This document shows positions 8,247 to 17,197 of a DNA stretch of 64,000 nucleotides, one piece after another. The stretch comes from Rhizocola hellebori (GTDB lineage: Bacteria > Actinomycetota > Actinomycetes > Mycobacteriales > Micromonosporaceae), in NCBI RefSeq assembly GCF_016862955.1, contig NZ_BONY01000035.1, positions 31,529-95,528 on the forward strand, given 5' to 3'. A program made the translations under genes and the position numbers. The notes under the pieces are model-generated. The model searched no databases, was not told the DNA's origin, and saw only the letters and a list, made by a program, of their open reading frames with translations. Each line of letters opens with the position of its first letter. The first letter of the stretch is position 1.

Positions 8247-9136
8247 CCGGCGGGCCGCCGGGACGATCGGCGGTGCTCAACCGGCTGCAGCTGTTGGTGA
8301 GCCGCCGCCTGGACGGCCTGCTGCAGGGGGACTATCTCGGGCTGCTGCCCGGTCCGGGCAGCGAGGCGGGCGAGTCCCGCGAGTACGTGACCGGGGACGA
8401 TGTGCGCCGCATGGACTGGCCGGTGACCGCCCGCACCGCCGTGCCCCACGTGCGGCTCACCGTCGCCGACCGGGAACTGGAGACCTGGCTGGCCATAGAC
8501 ATGTCGGCGAGCCAGAGCTTCGGCACGGCGGCCATGCTCAAACGCGATCTCGCTGTCGCCGCGGCCGCCGCGATGACCCACCTCACCGTCCGCGGCGGCA
8601 ACCGGGTCGGTGCCGTAATCGCTTGCGGGACAGGTGGGTTGCTGCGCCGTCCGGCGCGTGGGGGGCGACTGGCCGCGCAGGGTCTGATCAGGACGATCGC
8701 CAACACCACCGCCGCGCCCGGGGCGTGCCTGCCCCAACTGATCGAGGCGCTGAGCCGGCCACCCCGGCGTCGGGGCGTGGCCGTGGTCATCTCGGATTTC
8801 CTTGAACCGCCGCAGGGTTGGCAGCGTCAGCTGCGCAAGGTGGCGGTGCGCCATGACGTGCTCGCCATCGAGCTGCTCGATCCTCGTGAGCTGGAGTTGC
8901 CCGATGTCGGGGTGCTCGACCTGATCGACCCCGAAACCGGTGCGGTGCATTCGGTGCAGACCTCGGACCGGGCTCTGCGCGAGCGTTACGCGCAGGCCGC
9001 GGCGCAGCAGCGGGCCGACGTCGAGGCGGCGCTGAGGGCCGCGGGCGCACGGCACCTGCGCCTTCGTACTGACTCGGATTGGCTGACCGATGTGGTCAAG
9101 TTCGTGGTGTCGCAACGCTTCCGGCGAGGTCGATGA
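8243..9136 (+). CDS. DUF58 domain protein
   Basis: 297 residues starting at GTG 8243 (GTGA overlap with moxR). DUF58 signature EYVTGDDVRRMDWPVTART (the 'GDDxRxIDWxxxAR' motif) lies at about 45-65, followed by a degenerate VWA-like fold with LAIDMSASQSF. DUF58 proteins travel with MoxR and VWA genes and are believed to be part of the same complex. It has no membrane segment, unlike many relatives, so it is probably cytosolic. The following VWA gene again overlaps by ATGA, so all three are translated from one message. Confidence 0.88.
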   Translation: MTGGPPGRSAVLNRLQLLVSRRLDGLLQGDYLGLLPGPGSEAGESREYVTGDDVRRMDWPVTARTAVPHVRLTVADRELETWLAIDMSASQSFGTAAMLKRDLAVAAAAAMTHLTVRGGNRVGAVIACGTGGLLRRPARGGRLAAQGLIRTIANTTAAPGACLPQLIEALSRPPRRRGVAVVISDFLEPPQGWQRQLRKVAVRHDVLAIELLDPRELELPDVGVLDLIDPETGAVHSVQTSDRALRERYAQAAAQQRADVEAALRAAGARHLRLRTDSDWLTDVVKFVVSQRFRRGR

Positions 9137-10086
9137 TCATGATGTTGCTATCGCCCGGCTGGCTGATCGCGCTGGTTCCGGTGCTCGCCCTGGCCGCCGG
9201 TTACCTGTGGCGGCAGCGCAAGCGGTCCGAGACCGCACTGCGCTTCAGCAATCTGGAGCTGCTTAAGTCGTTGGCCCCCAAGGGAATCGGCTGGAGACGC
9301 TATCTCGCCGCCGGTTCCTTCCTGACCGGGTTGCTGGCGCTGGTGGTGAGCCTCGCCCAGCCCGCGATCGAGATGGAGGTGCCGCTGGAGCGGGCGACGG
9401 TGGTACTGGCTATCGACGTGTCTCTGTCGATGCAGTCCGACGACGTCGAGCCGACCCGGCTACAGGCCGCGCAGGAGGCGGCCAAACAATTTGTCCGGGA
9501 CCTGCCCGTGGCCTACAACCTGGGCCTGGTCTCATTCGCCCGTTCCGCACAGGTTCTGGTGCCACCGTCCAAAGACCACCAGGCGGTCATCGAGGCGATC
9601 GACGCGCTGCAGCTGGCCGAGGCGACCGCGACCGGTGAGGCGGTTTTCACCGCCCTCGACGCGATCCGCAACGTCCCCGCGAACGGCACGGAAGAGGCGG
9701 CCCCGGCCCGCATACTTCTGCTCTCAGACGGGTACCGGACCTATGGCCGCCCCATCGAGGAGGCGGCCGACGCGGCGGTCGAGGCGCAGGTGCCCGTCTC
9801 CACGGTCGCCTTCGGCACCGACGACGGGACGGTCGACATCGCGGGACAGCTGCAGCGGGTCCCAGTGGATCGGGTGGCTCTGGCCGAGCTGGCCGAGACC
9901 ACGGGAGGCTTCTTCTACGAAGCGGCCTCGGCAAGCGAGCTGAAACAGGTCTACGACGACATGGGTTCGTCACTGGGCCGGCGGGTCGAACCGGTGGAAC
10001 TCACCCGATGGTTCGCCGGAGCCGGCCTAATCCTGTCCCTGCTAGCGGGAATGTTCAGTCTCTTGTGGACACCGCGATTGATCTGA
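9133..10086 (+). CDS. VWA-domain membrane protein (BatA-like)
   Basis: 317 residues. Membrane helices at about 5-22 and 58-78 flank a short cytosolic loop, and a C-terminal helix is at 293-313; between them is a von Willebrand A domain with a complete MIDAS motif: DVSLS (DxSxS), the threonine in EATATGEAV and the aspartate in LLLSDGYRT. The ATG 9133 (MIMMLLSPGW) is coupled to the DUF58 stop. BatA/Rv1481-type proteins work with MoxR. Its stop is one base away from the end of a tiny convergent minus-strand ORF. Confidence 0.88.
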   Translation: MIMMLLSPGWLIALVPVLALAAGYLWRQRKRSETALRFSNLELLKSLAPKGIGWRRYLAAGSFLTGLLALVVSLAQPAIEMEVPLERATVVLAIDVSLSMQSDDVEPTRLQAAQEAAKQFVRDLPVAYNLGLVSFARSAQVLVPPSKDHQAVIEAIDALQLAEATATGEAVFTALDAIRNVPANGTEEAAPARILLLSDGYRTYGRPIEEAADAAVEAQVPVSTVAFGTDDGTVDIAGQLQRVPVDRVALAELAETTGGFFYEAASASELKQVYDDMGSSLGRRVEPVELTRWFAGAGLILSLLAGMFSLLWTPRLI

Positions 10087-10087
10087 G

Positions 10088-10171
10088 TCACCTAGCGGTG
10101 ACCAGGACGAAGATGGTGGCGACCCAGGTGGCCGCGAGGGTAAAGCCCAGCGGGGCAAGGTAACGGCTCAT
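10088..10171 (-). CDS. 27-residue putative membrane peptide
   Basis: A 27-codon ORF, starting MSRYLAPLGF and continuing as a single hydrophobic helix that ends in VLVTAR. Positive residues sit at both ends (R3, R27), fitting a one-pass inner-membrane peptide. ATG 10171 has GGAG eight bases upstream. It lies downstream of the structured leader and 18-codon ORF described separately, on the same strand. No homologue is known to me; the composition and ribosome-binding site are the evidence that it is translated. Confidence 0.45.
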   Translation of the reverse strand: MSRYLAPLGFTLAATWVATIFVLVTAR

Positions 10172-10228
10172 GGCAAGACTCCAGTGGCGTCTGTCGGTGC
10201 TCAGGACAGGGTTGGTCGCTCACATGAA

Positions 10229-10384
10229 GGTCATGACCGGGCTGAAGTGACGAGGAAAGGAAGGTCACTTCGCGTGAAGATCTGGCGCCCGGCCATGACT
10301 GGGAGGATCGCTATCTCGCATAGCGACTCACCTCCTTGGGCCATGGTTCACAGGCAGGATCGCGGGCTCCCCGCAAACGCTGCC
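10229..10384 (-). promoter_or_regulatory. Structured mRNA leader (riboswitch- or attenuator-like)
   Basis: Reading on the minus strand: hairpin A, arms GGCAG 10384-10380/CTGCC 10357-10353 with inner GCGGG-GAG-CCCGC (10374-10362); hairpin B, a long helix made of CCATG (10346-10342)/CATGG (10297-10293), GGAGG (10335-10331)/CCTCC (10306-10302) and TCGCTAT (10326-10320)/ATAGCGA (10314-10308) around the loop GCGAG, which hides the Shine-Dalgarno and start codon of the 18-codon ORF; hairpin C, GAAGTGAC (10271-10264)/GTCACTTC (10251-10244), whose first arm contains that ORF's stop; then the perfect palindrome GGTCATGACC (10238-10229). The 27-residue membrane peptide follows. I recognise no named riboswitch core in it. 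The rest of the gap up to fabG (10385-10583) shows no gene; its last part must carry the fabG promoter. Confidence 0.5.
10265..10321 (-). CDS. 18-residue leader peptide
   Basis: The ORF encodes MRDSDPPSHGRAPDLHAK then TGA. Its ATG is preceded by AAGGAGGTGA (10328-10337), a 10-base perfect complement to the 3' end of 16S rRNA, with 6 bases between: unusually strong. Both this site and the ATG are folded into one long hairpin, and the stop codon lies in the arm of a second hairpin, the layout of a regulatory leader ORF. The peptide itself shows no run of one amino acid that would indicate classical amino-acid attenuation. Confidence 0.45.
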   Translation of the reverse strand: MRDSDPPSHGRAPDLHAK

Positions 10385-10571
10385 ATCTTACATCCAGGTA
10401 AGGACCGGCCCGCCTCATCCTTCCCGGCAGTGTGTCGTGGCCACCCGGCGATGTGGACATGATCGTGTTTTGGAGGATCTCTACAACATCTTTAGGTGGT
10501 TTTCGTCATGGGTCGGCGGCGATCGTCATCGGCCCGCGCCATAGGGTGTGGCGAGTAGACATCCCACCTGA

Positions 10572-11297
<726 letters not shown>

Positions 11298-11308
11298 GGG
11301 AGACAACC

Positions 11309-12073
11309 GTGTTGCTTGAGGGTAAGAGCGTCCTGGTCACCGGGGTGCTCACGGAGGCGTCGATCGCGTTCAACATCGCGAAGATCGCCCAGGAGCAGGG
11401 CGCGAAGCTGGTGCTCACCGGGTTCGGGCGGATGTCCCTGGTGGAGCGGATAGCCAAGCGGCTGCCGCAGGAAGTGCCCGTCATCGAGCTCGACGTGACC
11501 AATGCCGAGCATCTGGGCAGCCTGGCGGAAAGGGTCGGCGCCCTCGGCTTCGACAGCCTCGACGGCGTTGTCCATTCGATCGGTTTCGCGCCCCAGACCG
11601 CCCTTGGCGGCAACTTCCTGGACGCCGGCTGGGAGGACGTCGCGACCGCGGTGCACGTCTCCGCCTATTCCTACAAGGCGCTCGCGATGGCGACGCTGCC
11701 GTTGATGGAGAAGGGCGGCTCGGTGGTCGGGCTCACCTTCGACGCCACGCTGGCCTGGCCGGTCTACGACTGGATGGGGGTGGCCAAGGCCGGGCTGGAG
11801 TCCACCTCCCGTTACCTGGCCAAGTATCTGGGCGCCAAGGGCATTCGCAGCAACCTGGTCTCGGCCGGTCCACTTAGGACGATGGCGGCCAAGTCGATCC
11901 CCGGTTTCGAGAAGTTCGAGGAGTCGTGGTCCGATCGGGCCCCGCTGGGCTGGGCCCTGACCGACACCGCGCCGACGGCCAAGGCCGTGGTGGCACTCCT
12001 GTCGGATTGGTTCCCGGCCACCACCGGAGAGATCATCCACGTCGACGGTGGGTACCACGCGACAGCCGCATAG
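11309..12073 (+). CDS. fabI: Enoyl-ACP reductase (FabI/InhA type)
   Basis: 254 residues, the length of streptomycete FabI and slightly shorter than InhA. NADH-dependent reduction of trans-2-enoyl-ACP, last step of each elongation cycle. Divergent SDR features: LVTGVLTEASIAFNIAK at the cofactor site, HSIGFAP, and the Y-x6-K catalytic pair in YDWMGVAK; substrate loop GPLRTMAAKSIPGF. GTG 11309 with GAGGGAGA ahead. The InhA-type 'GVLTEASIA' loop is the region where isoniazid/triclosan contacts lie in homologues. Confidence 0.95.
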   Translation: MLLEGKSVLVTGVLTEASIAFNIAKIAQEQGAKLVLTGFGRMSLVERIAKRLPQEVPVIELDVTNAEHLGSLAERVGALGFDSLDGVVHSIGFAPQTALGGNFLDAGWEDVATAVHVSAYSYKALAMATLPLMEKGGSVVGLTFDATLAWPVYDWMGVAKAGLESTSRYLAKYLGAKGIRSNLVSAGPLRTMAAKSIPGFEKFEESWSDRAPLGWALTDTAPTAKAVVALLSDWFPATTGEIIHVDGGYHATAA

Positions 12074-12106
12074 GCGCGACCACCGCGCTGATTTAGTCTT
12101 TACGGT

Positions 12107-13144
12107 ATGTATGACGCGTTTCTGCTGCTGTCATTTGGCGGCCCGGAGCACCCCGATGATGTGCTTCCGTTCCTGCAGAACGTGACCCGAGGCAGAGGGG
12201 TGCCGCCGGAGCGGCTGGCCGAGGTGGCCGCTCACTATCAGCGCTTCGGCGGCGTTTCCCCGATCAACCAGCAGTGCCGGGAGTTGGTGGCCGCCATCAG
12301 GGCCGACTTCTCGGTACACGGGATCGACCTGCCGGTCTACTGGGGCAACCGCAACTGGCGTCCCATGCTCGCCGACACCATGGCGCAGATGCGCGACCAC
12401 GGGGTGCAGCGGGCGATCACGTTCGCGACCAGTGCTTACGGGTCCTATTCCTCGTGCCGGCAGTACCTTCAGGATCTCGCCGCCGCGCGCGCCGCCGTCG
12501 GGCCGCGGGCACCCGTGGTCGACAAGCTGCGCCACTTCCATGACCACCCCGGTTTCGTCGAGCCGCTCGCCGACTCCGTGGTCACCGCGTTCGGCGAGCT
12601 GGACCCGGCGGCCCGGGAGACGACGCGCCTCGTCTTCACCGCGCACTCGATTCCCGCCTCCATGAACGCCAGCAGCGGCCCGGAGAGCAACGGCCTCTAC
12701 GAGGCGCAGCTGCTGGAAACCGCCCGGCTGGTCGCCGCCCGTTCCCTGCCGGGGGTGGGCTGGGATCTGGTGTGGCAGAGCCGTTCCGGCCCGCCGCAGG
12801 TGCCGTGGCTGGAGCCGGACATCAACGAGCATCTGCGAGTGCTGGCCAAGGACTTCACCACACAGGTGGTGGTGAGCCCGATCGGGTTCGTCTCGGATCA
12901 TCTGGAGGTGATCTGGGACCTGGACGAGGAGGCCGCCGCCACAGCACGCCAGCTGGGGCTGGGCTTCGCGCGCGCCAAGACCCCGGGCACCGATTCCCGG
13001 TTCGTGGCGATGATCCGCGATCTGGTCCAGGAACGGATGCGGACGTCCGATGACGGGAGTCGAGCCGGGCTCGGTAGGCTCGATCACTGGGACTTCTGCG
13101 CCAGCCACTGCTGCCCGGCGCCTGCTAGTTCCGCCCGGCGGTGA
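12107..13144 (+). CDS. hemH: Ferrochelatase (actinobacterial [2Fe-2S], coproporphyrin type)
   Basis: 345 residues. Inserts Fe2+ into the porphyrin; in actinobacteria the accepted substrate is coproporphyrin III, so CpfC is the alternative name. Starts [19 protein letters not shown], the family opening, with GGVSPINQQ; catalytic His in FTAHSIP and Glu in [14 protein letters not shown]. Cluster ligands: one Cys in SYSSCRQY and three in the tail [10 protein letters not shown], agreeing with the internal Cys plus C-terminal Cys trio that bind [2Fe-2S] in mycobacterial ferrochelatase. Follows fabI by 33 bases and is probably in the same transcript. No clear ribosome-binding site; TTTACGGT just upstream of ATG could allow a short-leader promoter. 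Confidence 0.93.
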   Translation: MYDAFLLLSFGGPEHPDDVLPFLQNVTRGRGVPPERLAEVAAHYQRFGGVSPINQQCRELVAAIRADFSVHGIDLPVYWGNRNWRPMLADTMAQMRDHGVQRAITFATSAYGSYSSCRQYLQDLAAARAAVGPRAPVVDKLRHFHDHPGFVEPLADSVVTAFGELDPAARETTRLVFTAHSIPASMNASSGPESNGLYEAQLLETARLVAARSLPGVGWDLVWQSRSGPPQVPWLEPDINEHLRVLAKDFTTQVVVSPIGFVSDHLEVIWDLDEEAAATARQLGLGFARAKTPGTDSRFVAMIRDLVQERMRTSDDGSRAGLGRLDHWDFCASHCCPAPASSARR

Positions 13145-13158
13145 ATGGAGACGGTGGC

Positions 13159-13932
13159 ATGGAACGGCACATCGAGGCATGGCTGACCGATATGGACGGT
13201 GTGCTGGTGCACGAGGGGGTGCCCATCCCCGGTGCGACCGAGTTCATCAGCCGCCTGCGCGCCTCCGGCAAGCCGTTCCTGGTGCTGACCAACAACTCCA
13301 TCTACACCCCACGCGATCTGCATGCCCGCCTGACCCGCCTCGGCTTCGACCTGCCCGAGGAAGCCATCTGGACCTCGGCGCTGGCGACCGCGCAGTTCCT
13401 GGCCGACCAGCGGCCGGGCGGAAGCGCCTTCGTGATCGGCGAGGCCGGCCTGACCACGGCTTTGCACGCGGCGGGCTACATCATGACCGACTTCGACCCC
13501 GACTACGTCGTGCTGGGGGAGACCCGTAACTACAGCTTCGAGGCGATCACGACCGCGGTGCGCCTGATCACCAAGGGGGCGCGTTTCATCTGTACCAACC
13601 CCGATGTGACCGGCCCGTCCAACGAGGGGCTGATGCCCGCCTGCGGGTCGGTCGCCGCGATGATTACCAAAGCCACCGGGGTGGATCCATACTTCGTGGG
13701 CAAGCCGAATCCGATGATGATGCGCTCCGCGCTCAACCGCATCGGCGCGCATTCGCTGGAAGCCGCGATGATCGGTGACCGGATGGACACCGACATGCTG
13801 TGCGGGCTGGAGGCGGGCCTGAACACCATCCTGGTGCTCACCGGGATCTCGACCAAAGCCGATGTGGAACGCTTCCCCTACCGGCCCTCGCGGGTGGTCG
13901 CCTCGGTCGCCGACCTCATCGAGGAGGTTTAG
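13159..13932 (+). CDS. HAD-IIA (NagD-like) phosphatase
   Basis: 257 residues. HAD motif I DMDGVL near the N-terminus, motif II in [10 protein letters not shown], the class IIA cap, and motif [15 protein letters not shown]. NagD/PGPase-type enzymes hydrolyse small phosphate esters (nucleotides, sugar phosphates, phosphoglycolate). ATG 13159 is preferred because GGAG lies eight bases upstream; a GTG at 13141 would instead overlap the hemH stop (GTGA) and add six residues. Either way it is translationally close to hemH and likely in the same operon. Confidence 0.88.
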   Translation: MERHIEAWLTDMDGVLVHEGVPIPGATEFISRLRASGKPFLVLTNNSIYTPRDLHARLTRLGFDLPEEAIWTSALATAQFLADQRPGGSAFVIGEAGLTTALHAAGYIMTDFDPDYVVLGETRNYSFEAITTAVRLITKGARFICTNPDVTGPSNEGLMPACGSVAAMITKATGVDPYFVGKPNPMMMRSALNRIGAHSLEAAMIGDRMDTDMLCGLEAGLNTILVLTGISTKADVERFPYRPSRVVASVADLIEEV

Positions 13933-13966
13933 GCGGATTCGAGCCGGGCGTGCCAGCGTGCCGCCC

Positions 13967-14884
13967 ATGAAGTGGCTTGCCTCGCTAGTCCTGACCGCGG
14001 CGCTGATTGTCGTGCCGCAGTCGCCAGCCTCCGCCGCGTGCGCCTCGACGCGGCTCAACGCGCCCGCGGGCATGACGATCACCTACTCCACCAACCATGC
14101 CGGCACGGGCTACATCGTCGGCTCCGGCTGGGTGTCCAACCATTGGGAGGGCATCCTCTGGACCAACGGTGTGCCGCAACGCCTGCCCAATCCCGCGGCG
14201 GGCGACGGCTCCAACTATCCGCGTGCGGTCAACGGTTCCGGAGTGGTCGCCGGATACTGGGTCGGTTCGACCGGGGTCTCCTTCGGCTGGCGCTACACCA
14301 ATGGCAGTTACCAACAGCTTCCCCCGTTGGGAACACGCAAATCGCTGCCCACCGACATGAATTCGGCCGGCGACATCGTGGGGTTCGCCAGCTACCTCAC
14401 CGCCGGTGACTTCTCCCACGTCATGCTGTGGAAAGCAAGCACCCCAAGCCAATTCACCGATTTCGGGCTGGGTACAGCGGCCGGGATCGACGACACCGGA
14501 CGGGTCGTGGTCAGCTGGGGAGTCCTGTTCAACCCCGATGGAACGAGCCTGTCCCTGGACAATCCGGGCGCCACCTTCTCGGTCCGGGACTTCGCCGGTG
14601 GCCGCATCGTGGGATTCAAAGGCGTCGACGCGCCTTACACCGTCGTGGAGTGGAACCTCAGCGGCCATGTGGTGCGCGAGATCGCCGACGGTGTGCCCCA
14701 GGCCATCAACGCTTCGGGCTCGATCACCGCGACCCGGCAGAGCGGTGCCAAGGTGCTTTTCAAGGGTGCGACGGTGGAAACCCTCACCTCGCCAGTTCCC
14801 GCTCCGCGAATCACCATCGGGGTCACCAGTGACAACGTGGTAATCAGCGATGCCAACAACAGCGCCTACCGCTGGAACTGCTGA
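13967..14884 (+). CDS. Secreted HAF-repeat (beta-propeller-like) protein
   Basis: 305 residues. A classical signal peptide at 1-26 (MKWLASLVLTAALIVVP then SPASAA, cleavage near ASA-A). The mature part has about five repeats of the HAF type with the core 'A-x-N/D-x-x-G-x-V/I-V-G': PRAVNGSGVVAGYW, TDMNSAGDIVGFA, AAGIDDTGRVVVSW, VRDFAGGRIVGFK and PQAINASGSI. Such repeats form extracellular beta-propellers of unknown role. Two Cys at the very N- and C-termini of the mature protein could be disulphide-linked. No enzyme motif is seen. Confidence 0.7.
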   Translation: MKWLASLVLTAALIVVPQSPASAACASTRLNAPAGMTITYSTNHAGTGYIVGSGWVSNHWEGILWTNGVPQRLPNPAAGDGSNYPRAVNGSGVVAGYWVGSTGVSFGWRYTNGSYQQLPPLGTRKSLPTDMNSAGDIVGFASYLTAGDFSHVMLWKASTPSQFTDFGLGTAAGIDDTGRVVVSWGVLFNPDGTSLSLDNPGATFSVRDFAGGRIVGFKGVDAPYTVVEWNLSGHVVREIADGVPQAINASGSITATRQSGAKVLFKGATVETLTSPVPAPRITIGVTSDNVVISDANNSAYRWNC

Positions 14885-14903
14885 CTATCCAATCACGACT
14901 GTC

Positions 14904-15686
14904 TTAGCACAACGGGGAGTTGCAGGCCGCTACCAGTGCTTCACGGCACGCCGTGGCCAGCGGCCGCAACGCCTCTTCCCGCTGGCGCATTTCCACCGTG
15001 TTAAGCGCGCCGCCCGGGGCGGCCTGGCCGGCCAGGGTCAGCACCCGGTCGAGCACGCACGCCCGCGCGTAGAGGCGCCTGGCCCGCTGGTCATAGCCGG
15101 CGGGCAAATCCGACTCGCCAGTAGGTTTGCGAAGCGCCGCAAGCTCACCGGCGAGCTCCGGCCGCCACTGCGCCACGTCCAGCTTCACCAGCTGCGTGGT
15201 GGCTTCGGCCAGTGCCAGGCTCAAGGTGGCTTCGGCTTCTCTTAACTCTATTTGGTACCCAGAAAAGGCTTCGGGAAGTTCGAAAGCGTGCCATTGCACG
15301 GTCGTGAACGTCACCCCTGAGCCCGAGGTGTGCTGGCGCGCTTCGGGAACCAGGCCCAGCCGGCTGGCCAGCACTCCCTCACCGGCCAGCAGCGCGCGAT
15401 CGGTGAACGGGCCCGGCCCGGGAAGCCCGCGCGGATCGCCCGGCACCGGCAGCACCAACCTGATCTCGTCGGGGTGCAGCTTGGCCAGCTGAGGCAAGGC
15501 TTCGCGCAGCTCGACCTCGCGCCAGGTGCCCGGCAGACCCTCGACGTGTTGCTCTTCTTCGACCGCGGTCATCACATCGACGATCTCGTCGAACGAGACC
15601 AGCCCCGCGCGCCAGGCCCTAGCCCAGCTCACCAACCGGGCCGACCTGCGCGCGGTCAGGGTAACCGCGTGCGCTGTGGGGGACAT
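14904..15686 (-). CDS. Conserved actinobacterial hypothetical protein
   Basis: 260 residues, beginning MSPTAHAVTLTARRSARLVS; no signal peptide, helices or cofactor motifs that I recognise. The N-terminal half is acidic and leucine-rich (VEEEQHVEGLPGTW, VPGDPRGLPGPGPFTDRALLAGEGV), reminiscent of the 'DUF' proteins paired with DUF3097. Start at ATG 15686 was chosen over the longer frame because upstream codons are antisense to the divergent gene's promoter and show Arg/Pro-rich noise. Divergent from the DUF3097 gene with 50 bases between the starts, so the two may share regulation. Confidence 0.65.
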   Translation of the reverse strand: MSPTAHAVTLTARRSARLVSWARAWRAGLVSFDEIVDVMTAVEEEQHVEGLPGTWREVELREALPQLAKLHPDEIRLVLPVPGDPRGLPGPGPFTDRALLAGEGVLASRLGLVPEARQHTSGSGVTFTTVQWHAFELPEAFSGYQIELREAEATLSLALAEATTQLVKLDVAQWRPELAGELAALRKPTGESDLPAGYDQRARRLYARACVLDRVLTLAGQAAPGGALNTVEMRQREEALRPLATACREALVAACNSPLC

Positions 15687-15736
15687 GCCAGCCAGAGTAC
15701 GTGCTCCGCATACATCTTGTCCCGTACCCTGTCCCG

Positions 15737-16492
15737 ATGCGTCGCGTAATTCCTGTGGTGGAAGCCGAACATGGGCTGGTCGTGGAGTGTGCGGACAGCG
15801 GATTTTGTGGTGCCGTGGTTGGCTTTTCGCACGGAGCGGTGACATTGGAGGACAGGCACGGTAAACTGCGCCACTTTCCCCTCGAACCGGCGGCGTTTCT
15901 GGTAGATGGCGAGATCGCCACCCTGGTTCGCCCCGCTGTCAAGCGCACCCGCGCCGTCACCGCATCCGGTTCGGTGGCGGCCGGTCCGCAGCGCGCCAAA
16001 GTGGCCAAAGCAAGCAGGATTTGGGTGGAAGGCCTGCACGACGCCACGTTGATCGAAAAGATCTGGGGCGACGATCTTCGTGGGGAGGCGATCGTCGTGG
16101 AGCCCATGCACGGCGCGGATGACCTGGCCGCGTTGGTGCAAGGCTTCGAGCCAGGCCCGCAGCGCCGCCTCGGGGTGCTTCTCGATCATCTAGTGGCGGG
16201 CAGTAAAGAAACCCGCTTGGCCTCCACAGTAGACAGTGCCCACGTGCTCATCGCGGGACACCCATACATCGATGTGTGGCAGGCTGTCAAGCCCCAACGG
16301 CTCGGCATCGCGGCCTGGCCGGTCGTTCCACCCGGCCAGCCCTGGAAACAGGGAATCTGTGCCGCCCTAGGGGTGAGCGACACAGACTCGTTCTGGCCAC
16401 GCCTGCTGTCGCGAGTGGACAGTTATCGCGACCTGGAAACACCTTTGGTGAACTCGGTGGAGCGGCTCATCGATTTTGTGACCACTTCCTGA
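15737..16492 (+). CDS. DUF3097 family protein
   Basis: 251 residues. The mix of EAEHGLVVECADSGFCGAVVG near the N-terminus, KASRIWVEGLHDATLIEKIWGDDLR in the middle (a Toprim-like ExxxD pattern: WVEGLHDA) and PYIDVWQAVKP, DTDSFWPRLLS near the end is that of the DUF3097 family, single-copy in most actinobacteria. The WVEG(x)HDA segment resembles the acidic motif of Toprim domains in primases and topoisomerases, suggesting a nucleic-acid role, which is inference. The start at ATG 15737 is uncertain; an in-frame upstream start exists at 15701. The 3' end overlaps the Clp-N gene by 26 bases. Confidence 0.75.
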   Translation: MRRVIPVVEAEHGLVVECADSGFCGAVVGFSHGAVTLEDRHGKLRHFPLEPAAFLVDGEIATLVRPAVKRTRAVTASGSVAAGPQRAKVAKASRIWVEGLHDATLIEKIWGDDLRGEAIVVEPMHGADDLAALVQGFEPGPQRRLGVLLDHLVAGSKETRLASTVDSAHVLIAGHPYIDVWQAVKPQRLGIAAWPVVPPGQPWKQGICAALGVSDTDSFWPRLLSRVDSYRDLETPLVNSVERLIDFVTTS

Positions 16493-17150
16493 GCTCTTCG
16501 AGCACGGCCTCCTCGGCGTTCTCGTGCGTCACGCCGAGGTCGTTGAGCGCTTGGGTGGCCGCTTCCTCTTGCGCCGCAAGCAGTCCCAACAGGATGTGTT
16601 CGGTGCCGACATAGTTGTGCCCGAGCCGTTGCGCTTCGGTGACAATCAGCTCACGGACCCGTTTCAAACCTGGGCTGAACGGCACGTGATAGTTGAGCTG
16701 CTTGGTGTTCGGCGGCATTATCTCCGTGAGCACATGTTCCACCGCGTCTTTGGACACGCCCCTGGCCTCGATAGCCTTGCCGGCAAGCCCTTCCCACTCC
16801 GCGAGCAAGCCGTAGAGCAGGTGCGCGCTGCCGACTTGCTCGTGCCCCCGATCGCGAGCGGAGTTCTGGGCCTTGAGGACAACCACTTTGGCGCGATCGG
16901 TGAAGCGGTCCAATCCGGTGTCGCTGAAACGCTTCTGGGCCGCTTGCTTGCTAACGCCCATGCTTTGGCCGATTCCGGTCCAGGAGGCCCCCGAGCGCCG
17001 CGCCTGGTCCACGAAATGGCCGATGAGATGGTCGGCCATGTCGTCGATTTGCTCGGCGACGACGATCGCGTCGCTGAGATGTTCGAGCGCGGACCCGTCG
17101 GGACGGCGCTCTTTGACGTACGAGATTAGGTCATCGAGTCGCATCATCAT
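16467..17150 (-). CDS. HTH + double Clp-N domain protein (putative autoregulator)
   Basis: 227 residues. An N-terminal helical segment, a helix-turn-helix at about 52-75 (ASWTGIGQSMGVSKQAAQKR), and two Clp-N repeats (about 80-142 and 157-220, each with the 'H-L-L-x-G-L-L' pattern: SAHLLYGLLAE and TEHILLGLLAA). Clp-N repeats are the substrate/adaptor-binding part of ClpC/ClpA unfoldases, here without any ATPase. The combination suggests a DNA-binding protein that senses misfolded protein or Clp partners. The coding region begins with three ATG codons and has no Shine-Dalgarno; the promoter just upstream predicts a leaderless mRNA starting at ATG 17150. Two identical-core palindromes cover that promoter. 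Confidence 0.8.
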   Translation of the reverse strand: MMMRLDDLISYVKERRPDGSALEHLSDAIVVAEQIDDMADHLIGHFVDQARRSGASWTGIGQSMGVSKQAAQKRFSDTGLDRFTDRAKVVVLKAQNSARDRGHEQVGSAHLLYGLLAEWEGLAGKAIEARGVSKDAVEHVLTEIMPPNTKQLNYHVPFSPGLKRVRELIVTEAQRLGHNYVGTEHILLGLLAAQEEAATQALNDLGVTHENAEEAVLEELRKWSQNR

Positions 17151-17152
17151 GA

Positions 17153-17197
17153 GTCAACCATAGGTTGACGGTTGGCGGGTGTCAACCTACGGTTGAC
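17153..17197 (-). promoter_or_regulatory. Near-consensus promoter covered by two 17-bp palindromes
   Basis: Two copies of GTCAACC-N3-GGTTGAC lie at 17153-17169 (spacer ATA) and 17181-17197 (spacer TAC), 28 bases centre to centre. On the minus strand, TTGACA (17185-17180) in the distal copy and TATGGT (17162-17157) in the proximal copy are separated by 17 bases, an almost ideal -35/-10 pair; the predicted start point falls on the ATG of the Clp-N/HTH gene. A repressor bound to both palindromes would block both promoter elements; the HTH protein next door is the obvious candidate. The distal copy also overlaps the last codons of the serine hydrolase. Confidence 0.75.

Noticed and set aside
10229..10384. 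Known riboswitch (M-box, c-di-AMP ydaO or Mn2+ yybP) assignment for the structured leader
   Set aside because: None of the conserved core stretches of these classes could be matched; only the general layout is riboswitch-like.
10184..10462. Plus-strand 92-codon open frame in the fabG upstream gap
   Set aside because: No homologous look, weak start, and the opposite strand holds a perfect Shine-Dalgarno, stable hairpins and small ORFs that explain the conservation-like structure better.
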